A DNA stretch of 64,000 nt from Enterovirga rhinocerotis (GTDB lineage: Bacteria > Pseudomonadota > Alphaproteobacteria > Rhizobiales > Beijerinckiaceae). A program made the translations under genes and the position numbers. The stretch covers positions 434,001 to 498,000 of the forward strand of contig NZ_SNZR01000011.1 of NCBI RefSeq assembly GCF_004363955.1. Direction: 5' to 3'. Within the stretch, counting starts at the first letter, position 1. Each line of letters begins with the position of its first letter. This document shows, in pieces, positions 1 through 8,439 of this stretch. Under the pieces are notes generated by a model that saw only the letters and a list, made by a program, of their open reading frames with translations, did not search any database and was not told where the DNA came from.

Positions 1-800
1 TCTATTACGGCGACGAGGCCGGCACGCCCGGCACGATCCTGACCTTCTTCCCCTGGGAGCATGTGGCGCCCGGGCGGATCGGGATCGGTCAGACGCAGGA
101 GACGGCCTTTCGCGTGCCGCAGGGCTCGATCGGCTACTGGTCGCAGCGCTTCGTCGAGCAGGGCGTCAAGCATCAGGCGCCGGTGCGCCGGTTCGGCGAG
201 ACCGTACTCTCCTTCGAGGACCCGGACGGGATGCCGCTCGCTCTCGTCGGCGTCGCGGGAGCGGAGACGGAGCCGGCCTGGACCGGGTCCGACATCCCGG
301 CGGAGCACGCGATCCGCGGGTTCCACGGCGTCACGCTGCTGCTGCGCGAGGCCGAGCCCACGGCGGCGATCCTGACCGACGTGCTCGGCTTCCGCGAGGT
401 CGGCCGCGAAGGGACGATTCTGAGGCTCGAATCGGACGCGGCTGCCGGCAGCGTGGTCCAGCTTCGCGCGGTCGGGGATTTCCCGTCCGGACGGGCCGGC
501 GGCGGCACGGTGCACCACGTCGCCTTCCGTGCGTCGGACGACGCCGCGCAGGCGGAGATGGTCAGGCGCCTCGCCGAGGGGCACGGCATCGAGGCGACGG
601 AGCAGAAGGACCGCAACTACTTCAGGTCGGTCTATTTCCGCGAGCCCGGCGGGGTGCTGTTCGAGATCGCGACCGACGATCCGGGCTTCGCGGTCGACGA
701 GCCCGTCTCGTCCCTCGGACAGACCCTGAGGCTGCCGGGATTCCTCGAGCCCCGGCGGGGCTCGATCGAGGCGGTCCTGCCTCGGCTCGAGGCGGCGTGA
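1..800 (+). CDS. Ring-cleaving dioxygenase, VOC/glyoxalase family (MhqO-like), 5' truncated
   Basis: The frame is open from the window edge (first whole codon at base 3), so the amino end lies outside; 265 residues are visible. The chain shows vicinal-oxygen-chelate character: the second module has a GGTVHHVAFRA segment with a metal-ligand histidine, and a later GGVLFEIATDDPGF segment with the ligand glutamate. Family members are extradiol-type enzymes of about 310 residues acting on hydroquinone-like compounds. The next gene is an MhqD-like hydrolase overlapping by 4 bases, the same pairing as in the Bacillus quinone-response genes. Family assignment is firm; the substrate is not known. Confidence 0.9.
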   Translation, partial: YYGDEAGTPGTILTFFPWEHVAPGRIGIGQTQETAFRVPQGSIGYWSQRFVEQGVKHQAPVRRFGETVLSFEDPDGMPLALVGVAGAETEPAWTGSDIPAEHAIRGFHGVTLLLREAEPTAAILTDVLGFREVGREGTILRLESDAAAGSVVQLRAVGDFPSGRAGGGTVHHVAFRASDDAAQAEMVRRLAEGHGIEATEQKDRNYFRSVYFREPGGVLFEIATDDPGFAVDEPVSSLGQTLRLPGFLEPRRGSIEAVLPRLEAA

Positions 801-1417
801 CGGCGATGGCACTGACCTTCATCCATCGCTACGAGCCGGCGCAGCCTTCGGCGCCGGCCGGATCTCCGCTGCTCCTGCTTCACGGGACCGGCGGCGACGA
901 GACCGATCTCCTGCCCCTCGGCAGGATGATCGCGCCGCGCGCGGCCCTGCTCTCGCCACGCGGCAAGGTGCTGGAGCGCGGCATGCCGCGCTTCTTCCGG
1001 CGGATCTCCGAAGGCGTCTTCGACGAGGACGACCTCACCCGCCGGACGAACGAGCTGGCCGAATTCGTCGGCGAGGCGCGGGAGGCCTACGGGCTTCCGG
1101 CTCCCGTCGCGGTCGGCTTCTCGAACGGCGCCAATGTCGCGGCCGCCCTGCTGCTGCTCCGGCCCGGCGTGCTGGCGGGCGCGGCGCTGATCCGGGCGGT
1201 CGTCCCGTTCCGCGAGCCGCCGCCGGCCGATCTCGCCGGGACGCCGGTCCTCGTCCTGTCGGGTGCCGCCGATCCGATCGTGCCGGCGGCGGATTCGGAG
1301 CGGCTCGCCGCGCTTCTGACCGAGGATGGCGCGGCGGTCCGGCACGTCACCCTGCCGGCCGGCCACGGCATCACGCGCGAGGATGTCGACCTCGTGCGCG
1401 ACTGGTTGCCGGCCTGA
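797..1417 (+). CDS. Alpha/beta hydrolase, phospholipase/carboxylesterase family (MhqD-like)
   Basis: A 206-residue cytoplasmic alpha/beta hydrolase. An LLLLHGTGGDE oxyanion segment lies near the start, the nucleophile serine is in GFSNGAN, an acidic residue sits in SGAADPIVP and the histidine in PAGHGI, completing a Ser-Asp-His triad. GTG at 797 overlaps the preceding TGA (GTGA), implying translational coupling; ATG at 806 is an alternative start. Beside a ring-cleaving dioxygenase it probably hydrolyses an ester or ring-cleavage product in quinone/aromatic detoxification, but only the fold and triad are visible. Confidence 0.88.
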   Translation: MTAMALTFIHRYEPAQPSAPAGSPLLLLHGTGGDETDLLPLGRMIAPRAALLSPRGKVLERGMPRFFRRISEGVFDEDDLTRRTNELAEFVGEAREAYGLPAPVAVGFSNGANVAAALLLLRPGVLAGAALIRAVVPFREPPPADLAGTPVLVLSGAADPIVPAADSERLAALLTEDGAAVRHVTLPAGHGITREDVDLVRDWLPA

Positions 1418-1614
1418 GGGCAGCCAAGCCAAGGGGCAGCGTGTCGCGCGCCGCCCCTTGGTCGAGCCTCCCGGTCCCGGCTCCATCTTCGACGGATTGC
1501 GCATTTCGCGGTTGCTTGACGCTCCCGCCCCTTCGCGGCCATGTGGGGCTGCGTGCGGAAGCCGGACGCGGCCCGTCCCGCGAGGTCGTGCCGGCCCGCG
1601 TGACGGGAACGGCC

Positions 1615-2652
1615 TTGGACCTTTCGATTTCGCTCATCCTCCTCCAGGACGGCGTCGTGAACGCGGCGATCTACGCGTTGCTGGCGCTCGCCATGGTGCT
1701 GCTCTTCACCGTCACGCGCGTGATCTTCGTGCCGATCGGAGAATTCGTCTCGTTCGGCGCCCTGACGCTCGCGGCGCTCGAAGCGGGCCACATGCCCGGG
1801 ACCGCTTGGCTGCTGGTGCTCTTCGGTCTCGCGGCCGCGGTCGCGACGCTCTGGGCCGAGCGACGCAATCTCACCACGCGCATCTGGCTGAAGACGCTCG
1901 GCGAGACGATCGTCCTGCCCGCTGCCATCGTCGGTCTCGTCCTGCTTCTCGCGCCGCTCAAGCCGCCTCAGGCGGTCCAGGTCGCGCTGGCGCTGCTGAT
2001 GACGGCGCCGCTCGGCCTCTACATGTATGCGACCGTCTACCGGCCCATCGCCGAGGCCTCGGTGCTGGTGCTCCTCATCGTCTCCGTGGCGCTGCATATC
2101 GCGCTGGTCGGGCTCGGCCTCGTCTTCTTCGGGGCGGAGGGATCGCGCACCACGGCCCTGTCCGAGGCGAGCCTCGCGCTCGGCGATCTCGTCGTCAGCG
2201 GACAGGCTCTCTCGGTCCTCGCCGTGACGGCGGCGCTGATCGCGGGTCTCTACCTCTTCTTCGAGCGGACCCTGATCGGCAAGGCGTTGCAGGCGACGGC
2301 GGTGAACCGGCTCGGGGCGAGGCTCGTCGGCATCTCGCCCGCCTTCTCGGGCCGCTTCGCCTTCGGCCTCGCGGCCCTGATCGGCACGCTCGGCGGCATC
2401 CTGATCTCGCCGTTGACGACGGTCTATTACGATACCGGCTTCATCATCGGGCTGAAGGGCTTCGTCGCCGCCATCATCGGCGGCCTCGTCAGCTATCCCA
2501 TCGCGGCCGCCGCTGCGATCCTCGTCGGGGTGATCGAGAGCTTCGCCTCCTTCTTCGCCAGCGAATTGAAGGAGGTGATCGTGTTCATGATCATCGTGCC
2601 GATCCTTCTCATCCGCTCGCGCGGGGCGCTGGTGCTGGAGGACGAGGAGTGA
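1615..2652 (+). CDS. livH: HAAT-family ABC transporter permease (LivH type)
   Basis: An inner-membrane permease of the hydrophobic amino acid transporter family, about 345 residues and mostly hydrophobic. TTG at 1615 gives the family-like amino end (DLSISLILLQDGVVNAAIYA). GTG at 1600 is also possible, and the frame stays open upstream to 1441 without homology-like sequence. The carboxyl half has the usual LivH pattern, including the ERTLIGKALQA loop. It overlaps the next gene by 4 bases (GTGA) and forms a three-gene transporter operon. No binding protein is visible nearby. A family member by pattern; the substrate could be an amino acid, aromatic acid or other organic acid. Confidence 0.88.
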   Translation: MDLSISLILLQDGVVNAAIYALLALAMVLLFTVTRVIFVPIGEFVSFGALTLAALEAGHMPGTAWLLVLFGLAAAVATLWAERRNLTTRIWLKTLGETIVLPAAIVGLVLLLAPLKPPQAVQVALALLMTAPLGLYMYATVYRPIAEASVLVLLIVSVALHIALVGLGLVFFGAEGSRTTALSEASLALGDLVVSGQALSVLAVTAALIAGLYLFFERTLIGKALQATAVNRLGARLVGISPAFSGRFAFGLAALIGTLGGILISPLTTVYYDTGFIIGLKGFVAAIIGGLVSYPIAAAAAILVGVIESFASFFASELKEVIVFMIIVPILLIRSRGALVLEDEE

Positions 2653-4433
2653 GCCGCGCCGTCTCCATTCCCGCTCTCGTCGCGCTGCTCGCGGCGATCG
2701 CGCTGCCCCTCGTGCCGGGCGTGCCGACCTACTGGATCACGGTCGCGAGCTATATCGGCTTCTCCGGCATCGTCGCGCTCGGCATCGTCGTGCTGACGGG
2801 CGTCGCGGGCGTCGTCTCCTTCGGCCAGGCGATGTTCGTCGGCTTCGGCGCCTACACGACCGCGATCCTGACGACCCGCTACGGCTGGCCCGCCTTCGCG
2901 ACGCTGCCCGTCGCCATCCTCATCACGGGCACGCTGGCCTGGGGGATCGGGGCGATCACGCTGCGCCTGAAGGGCCATTACCTGCCCGTCGCGACCATCG
3001 CCTGGAACATCTCCTTCTTCTATCTCACCGGCGGGCTCGACTTCTTCCGCCGCTTCGACGGCATCTCGGGCATCCCGCCCATCGCCATCGGCGACTTCAC
3101 CTTCACGAGCGGCGGGGCGAGCTTCTACTACCTGACCCTCGCCATCGTGGCGCTGCTCGTGGTCCTGACGGCGAACCTCCTCGACAGCCGCGTCGGACGC
3201 GCCATCCGCGCGCTGCGCGGCGGCGTGCTGGCCGCCGAATCCTTCGGCATCGACACCGGCCGCGCCCGCATCCTCGCCTTCGTCTACGCGGCGGTGCTGG
3301 CCTCGATCTCGGGCTGGCTCTACGCGCATTTCCAGCGGGCCATCAATCCGTCGCCCTTCTCGATCAACGCCTCGATCGACTACCTCCTGATGGCGGTCGC
3401 GGGCGGGATCGGGCAGATCGGCGGGGCCTTGCTCGGCTCGGGCATCGTGACGATCGTCCGCGAGAAGCTGCAGGACGTCCTGCCCCATCTCATCGGGACG
3501 CAGGGGAATTTCGAGGCCATCGTCTTCGGCTTCGTCCTGATCCTGATCTTCCAGTTCGCGCCCGAGGGGCTGATGCCCTATCTGCGCCGCCTCGGTGGCC
3601 GCCTGAGCCGGGCGGTGTCGCCGGAGAGGCCGGTCGTCGCGGCGCCGCCGCCCGCGCGCCTGCCGCCGGAGCGCGGCACGGAGGTGCTAGGCGTCGCGGA
3701 TCTGCGCAAGACCTTCGGCGGGCTCGTCGCCGTCGACGATATCGGCTTCACCGTGCGGGCGGGCGAGATCGTCGGGCTGATCGGTCCGAACGGCGCCGGC
3801 AAGTCGACCACCTTCAACCTCGTCACGGGCGTGATGCCGGCGAGCGCGGGCGAGGTGCGCTTTCTCGGCCAGCCCGTCCAGGGCTGGCTGTCGCGCCGGA
3901 TCGCCCGGCTCGGGCTCGCGCGGACCTTCCAGCACGTCAAGCTCGTGCACGGCATGAGCGTGATCGACAACGTCGTCATCGGGGCCCATCTCGACGGCCA
4001 TGCCGGCGCGATCCAGGGCGCGCTGCGGCTCGACCGGGCGGAGGAGGAGCGGCTTTTCGCGCGGGCGCGGGCCGCGATCGCGCGGGTCGGGTTGTCCGAG
4101 TACGAGCAGACGATCGCGACCGAGCTCGCCCTCGGCCAGCAGCGCCTCGTCGAGATCGCGCGGGCTCTCGCGGCCGACCCCGTCATGATCCTCCTCGACG
4201 AGCCGGCCGCGGGGCTGCGCCATGCCGAGAAGACGGCGCTCGCGGATCTCCTGCGCGACCTGCGCGAGAGCGGCATCGCGGTGCTGCTGGTCGAGCACGA
4301 CATGGATTTCGTGATGGGGCTGACAGACCGGTTGGTCGTGATGAATTTCGGCTCCGAACTGGCGCAGGGCCGCCCGGCCGAGATCCAGAGGAACCCGGCC
4401 GTTCTCGAAGCCTATCTCGGGAGCGCGGCGTGA
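2649..4433 (+). CDS. livM/livG: Fused HAAT permease-ATPase (LivM-LivG fusion)
   Basis: A single 594-residue chain. Residues about 1-320 are a LivM permease (transmembrane segments, VVSFGQAMFVGFGAY motif). After a Pro/Arg-rich linker, residues about 340-594 form a LivG ATPase with Walker A GPNGAGKST, signature LALGQQRLVEIARAL and Walker B VMILLDEPAAGL. The switch histidine is in VEHDMDFVMGL. No stop or frameshift separates the halves, so the fusion is genuine. GTG 2649 overlaps livH by 4 bases and the stop overlaps livF by 4. A second, independently placed fusion of the same design occurs at 34204-35967. Confidence 0.93.
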   Translation: MSRAVSIPALVALLAAIALPLVPGVPTYWITVASYIGFSGIVALGIVVLTGVAGVVSFGQAMFVGFGAYTTAILTTRYGWPAFATLPVAILITGTLAWGIGAITLRLKGHYLPVATIAWNISFFYLTGGLDFFRRFDGISGIPPIAIGDFTFTSGGASFYYLTLAIVALLVVLTANLLDSRVGRAIRALRGGVLAAESFGIDTGRARILAFVYAAVLASISGWLYAHFQRAINPSPFSINASIDYLLMAVAGGIGQIGGALLGSGIVTIVREKLQDVLPHLIGTQGNFEAIVFGFVLILIFQFAPEGLMPYLRRLGGRLSRAVSPERPVVAAPPPARLPPERGTEVLGVADLRKTFGGLVAVDDIGFTVRAGEIVGLIGPNGAGKSTTFNLVTGVMPASAGEVRFLGQPVQGWLSRRIARLGLARTFQHVKLVHGMSVIDNVVIGAHLDGHAGAIQGALRLDRAEEERLFARARAAIARVGLSEYEQTIATELALGQQRLVEIARALAADPVMILLDEPAAGLRHAEKTALADLLRDLRESGIAVLLVEHDMDFVMGLTDRLVVMNFGSELAQGRPAEIQRNPAVLEAYLGSAA

Positions 4434-5173
4434 CCCCGGCCGACGGCGCGGCGCCGCTCCTCGCGCTCGAGCGCTTCTGCGTCGCCTATGGCCGCGTCGA
4501 GGCGGTGCACGAGGTCTCGCTGAACGTGCCCGAGGGATCGATCGTGACGATCCTCGGGCCGAACGGCGCCGGCAAGACGACCCTCCTCTCGGCGATCATG
4601 GGCGTCCTGCCCGCGCGGGGCGGCGCCACCTTCCGCGGCGCTCCCCTCGGACGCCGGAGCGTCGAGGAGCGCGTCCAGGACGGCATGAGCCTCGTCGCCG
4701 AGAAGCGCGAACTCTTCGTCACGATGAGCGTCGAGGACAATCTGCGCCTCGGCGGCTTCCGCCGGCGGGGCACGGCCGCCTTCGACGAGGCGCTGGAGGC
4801 GATGTGGCGGCTCTTTCCGCGTCTCGACGAGCGCCGCAGCCAGCTTGCGGGGACGCTCTCCGGCGGCGAGCGGCAGATGCTCGCGACCGCCCGTGCCCTG
4901 ATGAGCGGCCCGCGCCTCCTGATGCTCGACGAGCCCTCGCTCGGCCTCGCGCCGCTGATCGTGAAGGAGGTCTTCCGCATCATCGCGGAACTGCGCCGCA
5001 CCGGCGTCTCGATCCTCCTCGTCGAGCAGAACGCCCGCGCCGCCCTCGAGGCCGCCGACTACGCCTATGTGCTGGAGAACGGCGAGGTCGTCCTCGAAGG
5101 CCCGGCCGCCGATCTCCGCCAGGACGAGCGCGTCATCGCGACCTATCTCGGCATCAAGTCGGTCGCGACCTGA
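4430..5173 (+). CDS. livF: HAAT-family ABC transporter ATPase (LivF type)
   Basis: A 247-residue ATPase with Walker A GPNGAGKTT, signature LSGGERQMLATARAL, Walker B LLMLDEPSLGLAP and H-loop position replaced by Gln in LLVEQNARAAL, as is normal for LivF. GTG 4430 overlaps the fused LivM-LivG stop by 4 bases. It is the last gene of the transporter operon. A long foldback follows at 5250-5402 before the convergent DUF192 gene and may end transcription on both sides. Confidence 0.93.
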   Translation: MTPADGAAPLLALERFCVAYGRVEAVHEVSLNVPEGSIVTILGPNGAGKTTLLSAIMGVLPARGGATFRGAPLGRRSVEERVQDGMSLVAEKRELFVTMSVEDNLRLGGFRRRGTAAFDEALEAMWRLFPRLDERRSQLAGTLSGGERQMLATARALMSGPRLLMLDEPSLGLAPLIVKEVFRIIAELRRTGVSILLVEQNARAALEAADYAYVLENGEVVLEGPAADLRQDERVIATYLGIKSVAT

Positions 5174-5249
5174 GGGTCCGGCCGGAAGGACGACGGGTTC
5201 CTTCGATCGTCGGCGGAGCGGTCGAGTTACCGCATCGGTCTCGCTCCGC

Positions 5250-5402
5250 CCCACCCTCCCCTGGAGGGGGAGGGTCGACGGCGAAGCCGGCGGGGTGGGG
5301 TGACACCCACCTCTCCGCTTCCGCAGCGTCGTCGAGGCGGAGATCCCGCATCACCCCACCCCGGACCTTCGGTCCCACCCTCCCCCTCCAGGGGAGGGTG
5401 GG
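5250..5402. repeat. Intergenic foldback element (26-bp perfect terminal inverted repeats)
   Basis: The arms at 5250-5275 and 5377-5402 are exact reverse complements (26 bp, core CCACCCTCCCCTGGAGG). Inside, CGGGGTGGGGTGA near 5292-5304 pairs with TCACCCCACCCCG near 5350-5362, so most of the 153 bases can fold back. It sits between convergent livF and the DUF192 gene, where it could terminate both. A related, imperfect element lies at 61262-61440. Short G/C-rich foldbacks of this style are common between genes in Hyphomicrobiales; that is from memory, not a search. Confidence 0.8.
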
Positions 5403-5416
5403 CGTGTCGGGATTCC

Positions 5417-5863
5417 TCAGCGCGAGCCGGCGAAGAGCGGGTGCTCGACCTTGTCGCCGGCCTTGATGCCGAGGCGCTTGGCGGTGCCCGCGATCACTTC
5501 GAGCACGGACAGGACCGGCTCGCCCGAGGAGACGACCCGCGTCGACAGCGGCTCGGTGTTCTCGGCGATGCGGGCGATGCTGCCATCCCTGCGGATGAAG
5601 ATCATGTCGAGCGACAGATAGGTGTTCTTCATCCACATCGAGATCGGCTCGACGCGCTTGAAGTCGAACAGCATGCCGCGGTCCGGCGCCATGCTGCGCC
5701 GGTACATCAGGCCCTGCGCCCGCTCATCGTCGGTCCGCGCCACCTCCACCTCGAAGGCGTGGCGTCCCGATTGCGAGACGATCGTCAGCGGCTCGAAGGT
5801 TTGCGCCGAGGCGGAGCCGGCAAAGCCGACGGCGAGAAGGAGGAGGCAGAGGAGAGCACGCAT
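5417..5863 (-). CDS. DUF192 family secreted protein
   Basis: 148 residues. A clear signal peptide (about 1-20, ending GSASA) precedes a DUF192 domain with the family landmarks RTDDERAQGLMYR, MLFDF, ISMWMKNTYLSLDMIFI and the carboxyl SVLEVIAGTAKRLGIKAGD segment. The protein should be periplasmic or extracytoplasmic. DUF192 proteins are small single-domain proteins of unknown biochemical role. It sits 28 bases downstream of the cold-shock gene on the same strand, so read-through from that promoter is possible. Confidence 0.9.
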   Translation of the reverse strand: MRALLCLLLLAVGFAGSASAQTFEPLTIVSQSGRHAFEVEVARTDDERAQGLMYRRSMAPDRGMLFDFKRVEPISMWMKNTYLSLDMIFIRRDGSIARIAENTEPLSTRVVSSGEPVLSVLEVIAGTAKRLGIKAGDKVEHPLFAGSR

Positions 5864-5891
5864 GGGACCGGAGAATAGGTCCGAGCCGGCC

Positions 5892-6476
5892 TCAATGCGA
5901 GACCGGCAGCGCGCTTTCGGCGAACCGGACCTCGGCCGCCATGGTCCCCTTCGAGCCGTCGCCGTAGCGAACGAGCACGCGGTCGCCGGGCTTCAGCTCC
6001 GCGATGCCGTAGCGCCGCAGGGTCTCCATATGCACGAAGATGTCCGGCGAGCCGTCCCCGCGCGTGAGGAAGCCGAAGCCGCGCAGCCGATTGAACCACT
6101 TCACCGTGGCCTGTTCCAGCGCGCTGGTCGGCGTCACCGAGACATGGGTGCGCGGCATCGGCAGTTCGGACGGATGGAGCGCGCTCGTCTCGTCCAGCGA
6201 GACGACCTTCAGCGCCTGCAGGCCCCGCGGCCGCCGCACCGCCTCGACGACGACCCGCGCGCCTTCGTTAGCGGCCTGGTAACCGTCCTTGCGTAGACAG
6301 GTCACGTGCAGGAGGACGTCCGGCAGCCCGTCGTCGCTGGCGATGAAGCCGAAGCCCTTCGCGACGTCGAACCACTTGATCCGGCCGGAAACGCGGATGA
6401 TTTCGGCCTCGGCGGAGCTGTCCGCCTCGTGGGCCGGCTCGCGGCCGGCATGCTCTACGATACGCTGTTCCGACAT
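5892..6476 (-). CDS. Tandem cold-shock domain protein
   Basis: 194 residues with two cold-shock domains. The first (about 30-95) has [19 protein letters not shown] and a degenerate RNP2 (VLLHVTCL); the second (about 122-190) has [19 protein letters not shown] and the better RNP2 [10 protein letters not shown] hydrophilic tail and an inter-domain linker flank them. Double-CSD proteins of about 190-210 residues are typical of alphaproteobacteria and bind single-stranded nucleic acid in the cytoplasm. It lies 120 bases downstream of the sir2 gene on the same strand. Confidence 0.93.
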   Translation of the reverse strand: MSEQRIVEHAGREPAHEADSSAEAEIIRVSGRIKWFDVAKGFGFIASDDGLPDVLLHVTCLRKDGYQAANEGARVVVEAVRRPRGLQALKVVSLDETSALHPSELPMPRTHVSVTPTSALEQATVKWFNRLRGFGFLTRGDGSPDIFVHMETLRRYGIAELKPGDRVLVRYGDGSKGTMAAEVRFAESALPVSH

Positions 6477-6596
6477 CGCCGCCTGCTCGAATCATGAACG
6501 CCTGATTCGCCTGTCACGATAGCATCGGGGATCGCCCGCGAAAGCGGCAAGTGAGGCCGTCCACCGTTGTGTCCGGGATGCACGGGACAGCCTGAG

Positions 6597-7373
6597 TCAA
6601 TGCGTCGCGGCGAGCGGGCCGAGGATCGCGCCGATCTCGCCGTGCAACACGAGGTCGGCCACGTCGTCGAGCGCCGTCGGGTCGCGGTTGACGATGACGA
6701 GCCGGGCGCCGTTGCGCTTGGCGATCTGGGGAAACCCGGCCGCCGGATACACCTGGAGCGACGAGCCGATCGCGATGAAGAGGTCGCAGGCGAGCGTCCA
6801 GTCCGCCGCGCGCTGCATGGCGGCCTCGGGCATGGCCTGCCCGAAGGAGATCGTCGCCGATTTGACCGGCTCGCCGCATGCGACGCAGCGCGGGGCGCGG
6901 CCGCTCGCCTCGAACTCGGCACGGATCGCGGCGAGCTCATGCCGCCGCCCGCAGCCGAGGCAGGTCGCGTAGGTGCCGTTGCCGTGAAGCTCGACGATCT
7001 CGTCGTCCGCGAGCCCCGAATCCTGGTGCAGCCCGTCGATGTTCTGCGTGATCACGCCGGGCGACAATCCCCGATGGACGAGCCGGGCGAGGGCTGCGTG
7101 CCCCCGGCCGGGCTTCGCTCCGCGATAGAGGTCGTCCATCGTGAACTTGCGCCGCCACGCTTCGCGGCGAGCATCCTCGCTCGAGACGAACAGCTCGAAA
7201 TCGATCGGCCGGTTCGCCAACCACGGGCTCCCCGGAGACCGGAAATCGGGAATGCCGCTCTCGGTCGAGATGCCGGCCCCGGTGAAGCTCACGATGACGC
7301 GCGAAGCATCGACCCATTCGGCGAGGCGCGACGCGGCGGCGGGATCGGTGGGAGGGGGGATGGTTGCCGACAT
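6597..7373 (-). CDS. NAD-dependent protein deacylase, Sir2 family
   Basis: A 258-residue sirtuin. The NAD-binding motif is FTGAGISTESGIPDFRSP, the catalytic segment is TQNIDGLHQDSG followed by the active-site His in VELHGNG, and a four-cysteine zinc site is present (CLGC and CVAC). The carboxyl GSSLQVYPAAGFP and VIVNRDPT segments complete the Rossmann fold. It removes acyl groups from lysines using NAD+. The start at 7373 is supported by a strong minus-strand Shine-Dalgarno (AAAGGAGG) about 7 bases upstream. Divergent from the DUF1624 gene. Confidence 0.95.
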   Translation of the reverse strand: MSATIPPPTDPAAASRLAEWVDASRVIVSFTGAGISTESGIPDFRSPGSPWLANRPIDFELFVSSEDARREAWRRKFTMDDLYRGAKPGRGHAALARLVHRGLSPGVITQNIDGLHQDSGLADDEIVELHGNGTYATCLGCGRRHELAAIRAEFEASGRAPRCVACGEPVKSATISFGQAMPEAAMQRAADWTLACDLFIAIGSSLQVYPAAGFPQIAKRNGARLVIVNRDPTALDDVADLVLHGEIGAILGPLAATH

Positions 7374-7443
7374 GATCTGCCTCCTTTAACCGGAACCGCG
7401 TTGATTGGTTGCCAGTCGAGGAGCTTCGGCCGCCGGCCGCGTC

Positions 7444-8430
7444 ATGATTCCGGTCACGAATACCGAGCTGGAGGGTCGGGCCCGGTCGGCGCCCCGCATT
7501 CCGGCCATCGACATCGCCCGCGGCCTCGCCGTGGTTGCCATGGTCGTCTACCACACCGCCTGGGACCTCTCGACCTTGGCCCTCGTCGATCTCGACGTGA
7601 CGGGATCGCGCGAATGGAATCTGTTCGCCCGCTCGATCGCGGCGAGCTTCCTGGTCCTCGTCGGAATCGGCCTCGTCCTCGCCCATGGCGACGGCATCCG
7701 CTGGCCGCATTTCCTGCGGCGCGTGGCCGTCATCGCGACCGGCGCGCTGGCCATCACGGCCGCCACCGCCTTCTTCTTCCCGTCGAGCTACATCTTCTTC
7801 GGCATCCTCCACAACATCGCGCTGTCGAGCCTGATCGCGGTCCCCTTCCTGGCCCTGCCGCCCCTCGTGACGGCGGCGGTGGGTTTGGCGATGCTCTATC
7901 TGCCGACCGTCGTCGCGGGCGGCGTGTTCGACACACCGATCCTCGCCTTCCTCGGTCTCGGCCGCATCCCGCCCGTCACCTACGATTGGGTGCCGGTCGT
8001 GCCCTGGACGGGCTACGTCCTCGCGGGGATCGCGGTGGCGCGCCTCGTCGCGGGCGTGCTGCCGCGCGGGGAGGGCGGGCGCATCGGGCGCCTCTTCGCG
8101 ACGCTCGGCCGCTACAGCCTCGTCATCTATCTCCTGCACCAGCCGCTCATCTTCGGCGCTCTGTTCGGGGTGCAGAAGCTCGTCGGACCCAATCCGAGGG
8201 CGGAGATCGCCCCCTTCGTGCGGGACTGCACGCAGACCTGTACCGCGTCAGGGCAGGAGGAGGGCTATTGCCGCAGCCGCTGCGAGCGCACCGTCACGTG
8301 CACGGCGGATGCCCTGCGCCGCGAGGGCATCTGGGCGGCTGTCCGCGACGGCACCGCCAGCGCCGAGTTCCGCCAGCGGGCCGGCAACCGCCACGCGGAA
8401 TGCCTCAAGAAGACCCTCGAGGGCGGCTAG
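7444..8430 (+). CDS. DUF1624 / heparan-alpha-glucosaminide N-acetyltransferase-like membrane protein
   Basis: About 328 residues. The early RIPAIDIARGLAVVAMVVYH segment with its membrane-embedded histidine and the FFGILHNIALSSLIAVP segment are typical of DUF1624/HGSNAT-like integral membrane acetyltransferases; seven or eight hydrophobic segments follow. After the last helix a hydrophilic tail of about 80 residues contains six cysteines in a CTQTC...CRSRC...C pattern plus one more near the end, which is not part of the core family. ATG 7444 is preferred; an in-frame TTG lies at 7405. Convergent with znuA (9-base gap). Confidence 0.85.
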   Translation: MIPVTNTELEGRARSAPRIPAIDIARGLAVVAMVVYHTAWDLSTLALVDLDVTGSREWNLFARSIAASFLVLVGIGLVLAHGDGIRWPHFLRRVAVIATGALAITAATAFFFPSSYIFFGILHNIALSSLIAVPFLALPPLVTAAVGLAMLYLPTVVAGGVFDTPILAFLGLGRIPPVTYDWVPVVPWTGYVLAGIAVARLVAGVLPRGEGGRIGRLFATLGRYSLVIYLLHQPLIFGALFGVQKLVGPNPRAEIAPFVRDCTQTCTASGQEEGYCRSRCERTVTCTADALRREGIWAAVRDGTASAEFRQRAGNRHAECLKKTLEGG

Positions 8431-8439
8431 AGCGGAGGA

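Noticed and set aside
5250-5402. CRISPR array or tandem repeat
   Set aside because: The two arms are inverted, not direct, and there are no spacers or further copies.
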